64,000 nucleotides of DNA from Archivesica marissinica (Eukaryota > Mollusca > Bivalvia > Venerida > Vesicomyidae). The stretch lies in the NCBI GenBank assembly GCA_014843695.1, contig CM026393.1, forward strand, positions 9,945,536-10,009,535, in the 5' to 3' direction. Shown piece by piece: positions 24,612 to 64,000 of the stretch (positions are counted from its first letter, which is position 1; each line of letters starts with the position of its first letter). A program made the position numbers and the translations under genes. A model generated the notes under the pieces. It was not told the DNA's origin. It worked only from the letters and a program-made list of their open reading frames with translations, and ran no database searches.

Positions 24612-25992
24612 GTGCATTACTGTGACATCACATGATGGGATGGCTGAGAGTGCATTACTGTGACATCACATGATGGGATGGCTGAGAGTGCATTACTGTG
24701 ACATCACATGATGGGATGGCTGAGAGTGCATTACTGTGACATCACATGATGGGATGGCTGAGAGTGCATTACTGTGACATCACATGGTGGGATGTCTGAG
24801 AGTGCATTACTGTGACGTCACATGGTGGGATGTCTGAGAGTGCATTACTGTGACGTCACATGGTGGGATGTCTGAGAGTGCATTACTGTGACGTCACATG
24901 GTGGGATGGATGCCTGAGAGTGCATTACTGTGACGTCACATGATGGGATGCCTGAGAGTGCATTACTGTGACGTCACATGGTGGGATGGCTGAGAGTGCA
25001 TTACTGTGACATCACATGATGGGATGCCTGAGAGTGCATTACTGTGACGTCACATGGTGGGATGGCTGAGAGTGCATTACTGTGACATCACATGGTGGGA
25101 TGTCTGAGAGTGCATTACTGTGACGTCACATGGTGGGATGGCTGAGAGTGCATTACTGTACTGTGACATCACATGGTGGGATGCCTGAGAGTGCATTACT
25201 GTGACATCACATGATGGGATGGCTGAGAGTGCATTACTGTACTGTGACATCACATGGTGGGATGCCTGAGAGTGCATTACTGTGACATCACATGGTGGGA
25301 TGGATGCCTGAGAGTGCATTACTGTGACATCACATGGTGGGATGTCTGAGAGTGCATTACTGTGACATCACATGGTGGGATGCCTGAGAGTGCATTACTG
25401 TGACATCACATGGTGGGATGCCTGAGAGTGCATTACTGTGACATCACATGGTGGGATGTCTGAGAGTGCATTACTGTGACATCACATGGTGGGATGGATG
25501 CCTGAGAGTGCATTACTGTGATATCACATGGTGGGATGCCTGAGAGTGCATTACTGTGACATCACATGGTGGGATGCCTGAGAGTGCATTACTGTGACAT
25601 CACATGGTGGGATGCCTGAGAGTGCATTACTGTGACATCACATGGTGGGATGCCTGAGAGTGCATTACTGTGACATCACATGGTGGGATGCCTGAGAGTG
25701 CATTACTGTGACATCACATGGTGGGATGCCTGAGAGTGCATTACTGTGACATCACATGGTGGGATGGATGCCTGAGAGTGCATTACTGTGACATCACATG
25801 GTGGGATGCCTGAGAGTGCATTACTGTGACATCACATGGTGGGATGGATGCCTGAGAGTGCATTACTGTGACATCACATGGTGGGATGCCTGAGAGTGCA
25901 TTACTGTGACATCACATGGTGGGATGCCTGAGAGTGCATTACTGTGACATCACATGATGGGATGTCTGAGAGTGCATTACTGTGACATCACA
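24612..25992. repeat. 38-bp minisatellite, about 36 copies, some with a CRE palindrome
   Basis: Units carry 'gagagtgcattactgtgaca' followed by 'tcacatggtgggatgcct'. The period is 38 (24646 to 24684); some units have an extra 'gatg' or 'tact'. In about seven units between about 24813 and 25130 the middle reads TGACGTCA, the perfect CREB/ATF palindrome. Elsewhere it reads TGACATCA. It changes directly into the next array at 25993. Confidence 0.94.
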
Positions 25993-28331
25993 TGAAGTCC
26001 CCTCCATACCTTGTATTTCAGGGGATATTATGGAAGTCTCCACCATACCTTGTATTTCATGTGATATTATGGAAGTCTCCACCATACCTTGTATTTCATG
26101 TGATATTATGGAAGTCTCCTCCATACCTTGTATTTCAGGGGATATTATGGAAGTCTCCACCATACCTTGTATTTCAGGGGATATTATGGAAGTCTCCACC
26201 ATACCTTGTATTTCAGGGGATATTATGGAAGTCTCCTCCATACCTTGTATTTCATGTGATATTATGGAAGTCTCCACCATACCTTGTATTTCAGGGGATA
26301 TTATGGAAGTCTCCACCATACCTTGTATTTCAGGGGATATGGAAGTCTCCACCATACCTTGTATTTCAGTGGATATTATGGAAGTCTCCTCCATACCTTG
26401 TATTTCAGTGGATATTATGGAAGTCTCCTCCATACCTTGTATTTCAGGGGATATTATGGAAGTCTCCACCATACCTTGTATTTCAGGGGATATTATGGAA
26501 GTCTCCTCCATACCTTGTATTTCAGGGGATATGAAGTCTCCACCATACCTTGTATTTCAGGGGATATTATGGAAGTCTCCTCCATACCTTGTATTTCAGG
26601 GGATATTATGGAAGTCTCCACCATACCTTGTATTTCAGGGGATATTATGGAAGTCTCCACCATACCTTGTATTTCATGTGATATTATGGAAGTCTCCACC
26701 ATACCTTGTATTTCATGTGATATTATGGAAGTCTCCACCATACCTTGTATTTCATGTGATATTATGGAAGTCTCCACCATACCTTGTATTTCAGGGGATA
26801 TTATGGAAGTCTCCACCATACCTTGTATTTCAGGGGATATTATGGAAGTCTCCTCCATACCTTGTATTTCATGTGATATTATGGAAGTCTCCACCATACC
26901 TTGTATTTCAGGGGATATTATGGAAGTCTCCACCATACCTTGTATTTCAGGGGATATTATGGAAGTCTCCACCATACCTTGTATTTCAGGGGATATTATG
27001 GAAGTCTCCTCCATACCTTGTATTTCAGGGGATATTATGGAAGTCTCCACCATACCTTGTATTTCAGGGGATATGGAAGTCTCCACCATACCTTGTATTT
27101 CAGGGGATATTATGGAAGTCTCCTCCATACCTTGTATTTCATGTGATATTATGGAAGTCTCCACCATACCTTGTATTTCAGGGGATATGGAAGTCTCCAC
27201 CATACCTTGTATTTCAGGGGATATTATGGAAGTCTCCTCCATACCTTGTATTTCATGTGATATTATGGAAGTCTCCACCATACCTTGTATTTCAGGGGAT
27301 ATGGAAGTCTCCACCATACCTTGTATTTCAGGGGATATTATGGAAGTCTCCTCCATACCTTGTATTTCATGTGATATTATGGAAGTCTCCACCATACCTT
27401 GTATTTCAGGGGATATGGAAGTCTCCACCATACCTTGTATTTCAGGGGATATTATGGAAGTCTCCTCCATACCTTGTATTTCATGTGATATTATGGAAGT
27501 CTCCACCATACCTTGTATTTCAGGGGATATGGAAGTCTCCACCATACCTTGTATTTCAGGGGATATTATGGAAGTCTCCTCCATACCTTGTATTTCATGT
27601 GATATTATGGAAGTCTCCACCATACCTTGTATTTCAGGGGATATGGAAGTCTCCACCATACCTTGTATTTCAGGGGATATTATGGAAGTCTCCTCCATAC
27701 CTTGTATTTCAGGGGATATTATGGAAGTCTCCTCCATACCTTGTATTTCAGGGGATATTATGGAAGTCTCCTCCATACCTTGTATTTCAGGGGATATTAT
27801 GGAAGTCTCCACCATACCTTGTATTTCAGGGGATATTATGGAAGTCTCCACCATACCTTGTATTTCAGGGGATATTATGGAAGTCTCCTCCATACCTTGT
27901 ATTTCAGGTGATATTATGGAAGTCTCCTCCATACCTTGTATTTCAGGTGATATTATGGAAGTCTCCACCATACCTTGTATTTCAGGTGATATTATGGAAG
28001 TCTCCTCCATACCTTGTATTTCAGGGGATATTATGGAAGTCTCCTCCATACCTTGTATTTCAGGGGATATAGAAGTCTCCACCATACCTTGTATTTCAGG
28101 GGATATTATGGAAGTCTCCTCCATACCTTGTATTTCAGGGGATATTATGGAAGTCTCCACCATACCTTGTATTTCAGGGGATATTATGGAAGTCTCCTCC
28201 ATACCTTGTATTTCATGTGATATTATGGAAGTCTCCTCCATACCTTGTATTTCAGGGGATATTATGGAAGTCTCCACCATACCTTGTATTTCAGGTGATA
28301 TTATGGAAGTCTCCTCCATACCTTGTATTTC
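25993..28331. repeat. 39/36-bp minisatellite with an acceptor-like core, about 60 copies up to the gap
   Basis: Units carry 'ccataccttgtatttcag' followed by 'gggatattatggaagtctc', so every unit holds a pyrimidine-rich stretch ending in CAG|G, like a 3' splice site. Lengths are 39 or 36, both multiples of three, and a frame (DIMEVSTIPCISG) runs open for hundreds of codons on the plus strand. A block of about 114 bp (39+39+36) recurs about six times between 27000 and 27700. The array runs into the 1000-N gap. Confidence 0.94.
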
Positions 28332-29331
28332 NNNNNNNNNNNNNNNNNNNNNNNNNNNNNNNNNNNNNNNNNNNNNNNNNNNNNNNNNNNNNNNNNNNNN
28401 NNNNNNNNNNNNNNNNNNNNNNNNNNNNNNNNNNNNNNNNNNNNNNNNNNNNNNNNNNNNNNNNNNNNNNNNNNNNNNNNNNNNNNNNNNNNNNNNNNNN
28501 NNNNNNNNNNNNNNNNNNNNNNNNNNNNNNNNNNNNNNNNNNNNNNNNNNNNNNNNNNNNNNNNNNNNNNNNNNNNNNNNNNNNNNNNNNNNNNNNNNNN
28601 NNNNNNNNNNNNNNNNNNNNNNNNNNNNNNNNNNNNNNNNNNNNNNNNNNNNNNNNNNNNNNNNNNNNNNNNNNNNNNNNNNNNNNNNNNNNNNNNNNNN
28701 NNNNNNNNNNNNNNNNNNNNNNNNNNNNNNNNNNNNNNNNNNNNNNNNNNNNNNNNNNNNNNNNNNNNNNNNNNNNNNNNNNNNNNNNNNNNNNNNNNNN
28801 NNNNNNNNNNNNNNNNNNNNNNNNNNNNNNNNNNNNNNNNNNNNNNNNNNNNNNNNNNNNNNNNNNNNNNNNNNNNNNNNNNNNNNNNNNNNNNNNNNNN
28901 NNNNNNNNNNNNNNNNNNNNNNNNNNNNNNNNNNNNNNNNNNNNNNNNNNNNNNNNNNNNNNNNNNNNNNNNNNNNNNNNNNNNNNNNNNNNNNNNNNNN
29001 NNNNNNNNNNNNNNNNNNNNNNNNNNNNNNNNNNNNNNNNNNNNNNNNNNNNNNNNNNNNNNNNNNNNNNNNNNNNNNNNNNNNNNNNNNNNNNNNNNNN
29101 NNNNNNNNNNNNNNNNNNNNNNNNNNNNNNNNNNNNNNNNNNNNNNNNNNNNNNNNNNNNNNNNNNNNNNNNNNNNNNNNNNNNNNNNNNNNNNNNNNNN
29201 NNNNNNNNNNNNNNNNNNNNNNNNNNNNNNNNNNNNNNNNNNNNNNNNNNNNNNNNNNNNNNNNNNNNNNNNNNNNNNNNNNNNNNNNNNNNNNNNNNNN
29301 NNNNNNNNNNNNNNNNNNNNNNNNNNNNNNN
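28332..29331. other. Assembly gap of exactly 1000 Ns
   Basis: Exactly 1000 N characters, typical of a placeholder for a gap of unknown size. The left flank is the 39-bp array and the right flank is an unrelated 22-bp array. The junction between them, and anything in between such as the 3' end of the upstream gene or the PIGN promoter, is missing. Confidence 0.98.
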
Positions 29332-31112
29332 TGGGAGTACCATGTATATGTATTGGGAGTACCATGTATATGTATTGGGAGTACCATGTAGATGTGTTGG
29401 GAGTACCATGTAGATGTGTTGGGAGTACCATGTATATGTATTGGGAGTACCATGTAGATGTGTTGGGAGTACCATGTAGATGTGTTGGGAGTACCATGTA
29501 GATGTGTTGGGAGTACCATGTATATGTATTGGGAGTACCATGTATATGTATTGGGAGTACCATGTAGATGTGTTGGGAGTACCATGTATATGTATTGGGA
29601 GTACCATGTAGATGTATTGGGAGTACCATGTATATGTATTGGGAGTACCATGTATATGTATTGGGAGTACCATGTAGATGTGTTGGGAGTACCATGTATA
29701 TGTATTGGGAGTACCATGTAGATGTGTTGGGAGTACCATGTATATGTATTGGGAGTACCATGTATATGTATTGGGAGTACCATGTAGATGTGTTGGGAGT
29801 ACCATGTAGATGTGTTGGGAGTACCATGTATATGTATTGGGAGTACCATGTAGATGTGTTGGGAGTACCATGTATATGTATTGGGAGTACCATGTAGATG
29901 TGTTGGGAGTACCATGTATATGTATTGGGAGTACCATGTAGATGTATTGGGAGTACCATGTAGATGTGTTGGGAGTACCATGTATATGTATTGGGAGTAC
30001 CATGTAGATGTGTTGGGAGTACCATGTATATGTATTGGGAGTACCATGTATATGTATTGGGAGTACCATGTAGATGTATTGGGAGTACCATGTAGATGTA
30101 TTGGGAGTACCATGTATATGTATTGGGAGTACCATGTAGATGTATTGGGAGTACCATGTATATGTATTGGGAGTACCATGTAGATGTGTTGGGAGTACCA
30201 TGTATATGTATTGGGAGTACCATGTAGATGTATTGGGAGTACCATGTATATGTATTGGGAGTACCATGTAGATGTATTGGGAGTACCATGTAGATGTATT
30301 GGGAGTACCATGTAGATGTGTTGGGAGTACCATGTATATGTATTGGGAGTACCATGTATATGTATTGGGAGTACCATGTAGATGTATTGGGAGTACCATG
30401 TATATGTATTGGGAGTACCATGTATATGTATTGGGAGTACCATGTAGATGTATTGGGAGTACCATGTAGATGTATTGGGAGTACCATGTATATGTATTGG
30501 GAGTACCATGTATATGTATTGGGAGTACCATGTATATGTATTGGGAGTACCATGTAGATGTATTGGGAGTACCATGTATATGTATTGGGAGTACCATGTA
30601 GATGTATTGGGAGTACCATGTATATGTATTGGGAGTACCATGTAGATGTGTTGGGAGTACCATGTAGATGTGTTGGGAGTACCATGTATATGTATTGGGA
30701 GTACCATGTATATGTATTGGGAGTACCATGTATATGTATTGGGAGTACCATGTATATGTATTGGGAGTACCATGTATATGTATTGGGAGTACCATGTATA
30801 TGTATTGGGAGTACCATGTATATGTATTGGGAGTACCATGTATATGTATTGGGAGTACCATGTATATGTATTGGGAGTACCATGTAGATGTATTGGGAGT
30901 ACCATGTATATGTATTGGGAGTACCATGTATATGTATTGGGAGTACCATGTATATGTATTGGGAGTACCATGTATATGTATTGGGAGTACCATGTATATG
31001 TATTGGGAGTACCATGTATATGTATTGGGAGTACCATGTATATGTATTGGGAGTACCATGTATATGTATTGGGAGTACCATGTATATGTATTGGGAGTAC
31101 TATATCGATGTA
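29332..31112. repeat. 22-bp minisatellite, about 81 copies after the gap
   Basis: Units read 'ggagtaccatgtatatgta' plus three bases; a second version has 'gatgtgtt'. The two versions are mixed on the gap side, while from about 30690 rightward almost all copies are the first version. The unit is open in several frames, giving the shadow proteins WEYHVYVLGVPC and others. Confidence 0.95.
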
Positions 31113-31129
31113 TTGGGATTACTATGTAG

Positions 31130-31180
31130 AAATAGAACTGGTTAACCGCTTAGGTTGGCTAAACCTGCCCCGGAAAACAT
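31130..31180 (+). mobile_element. Diverged SINE-A scrap
   Basis: 'gaactggttaaccgcttagg' followed by 'cctgccccggaaaac' resembles the SINE-A middle ('tactggttaaccgctggagcc'). It is short and diverged, so the call is modest. Confidence 0.45.
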
Positions 31181-31594
31181 AATTAGCTGTCAATCACCAT
31201 CAGTTAGCAAAATTTTCTAGTTTCTACCCACAAATACCCCCTCCTGCACCTACCCCCTCATCTCTTAAGAATTTAGATACACACTACCAATGTTCCCGCT
31301 GTCGGTCGCCAAAGGCGCCAATTCCGACAAAAAATAAATATTGGCGCTAAATATTGTGAATATTTTTAAATGTTACAGATGAGGACGTGGCATTTGATGT
31401 TCATCTGCATTTTACTGTTTCGACTTAATATGTTAATGTAAATGTTACAGATGAGGACGTGGCATTTGATGTTCATCTGCATTTTACTGTTTTGACTTAA
31501 TATGTTAACGTAAATGTTACAGATGAGGACGTGGCATTTGATGTTCATCTGCATTTTATTGTTTCGACTTAATATGTTAATGTAAATGTTACAG

Positions 31595-63969
<32,375 letters not shown>

Positions 63970-64000
63970 GTAAGTTCCTTCATTTATCAAACAATACCGG

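Noticed and set aside
26493..31037. Very long open frames (up to about 1500 codons) on both strands
   Set aside because: They are pure translations of tandem units without stops and run straight through the N gap. Opposite strands and several frames are open at once, and there is no unique protein sequence.

Overview
This is eukaryotic nuclear DNA: spliced exons, tRNA-derived SINEs, a LINE fragment and almost no long unique sequence. The SINE style (tRNA-like heads, an 'aaacaaacaaac' tail, a body with 'ttctccgggtactccggtttcc') and the protein sequence suggest a marine invertebrate, most likely a mollusc. That guess is only moderately supported and rests on no search.

Two plus-strand transcription units can be seen. 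The left one (about 2.2-24.1 kb, perhaps on into the 1000-N gap at 28332-29331) has three well supported linked exons (21760-21802, 23366-23534, 24007-24125), a likely exon at 2186-2320 and two weaker ones. I do not recognise its product. The right one is the 5' part of PIGN, GPI ethanolamine phosphate transferase 1. Twelve coding exons from 31595 to 63969 join in phase into 401 codons, from the start methionine through the whole metal-binding alkaline-phosphatase-type catalytic core. The gene runs off the right edge.

What dominates the window is tandem repetition. About thirty mostly unrelated minisatellites (units of 15-80 bp) and two tetranucleotide microsatellites cover roughly three quarters of the non-N bases. 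They fill every PIGN intron except intron 4, and most of the left gene's introns. The largest are a 14.4-kb array of 22-bp units (7006-21373), a 6.8-kb array of 26-bp units (44930-51715, split by a SINE) and a very uniform 28-bp array (52738-55200).

The most interesting feature is that several arrays were built out of splice junctions. PIGN exon 5 ends in 23 tandem copies of its own last 34 bases plus 5' splice site (45-bp unit). Exon 6, across the same intron, starts after 18 tandem copies of its own 3' splice site (39-bp unit, open in the coding frame). The start-codon exon follows four copies of acceptor-plus-ATG (72 bp), and its donor is present three times (80 bp). The 39-bp array before the gap and the 22-bp array after 7005 have the same look. 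Other arrays grew out of a SINE B box, captured a SINE head, or grew inside a hAT-like MITE that sits in a SINE. Most long open frames here are by-products of repeat units whose length divides by three and are not genes.
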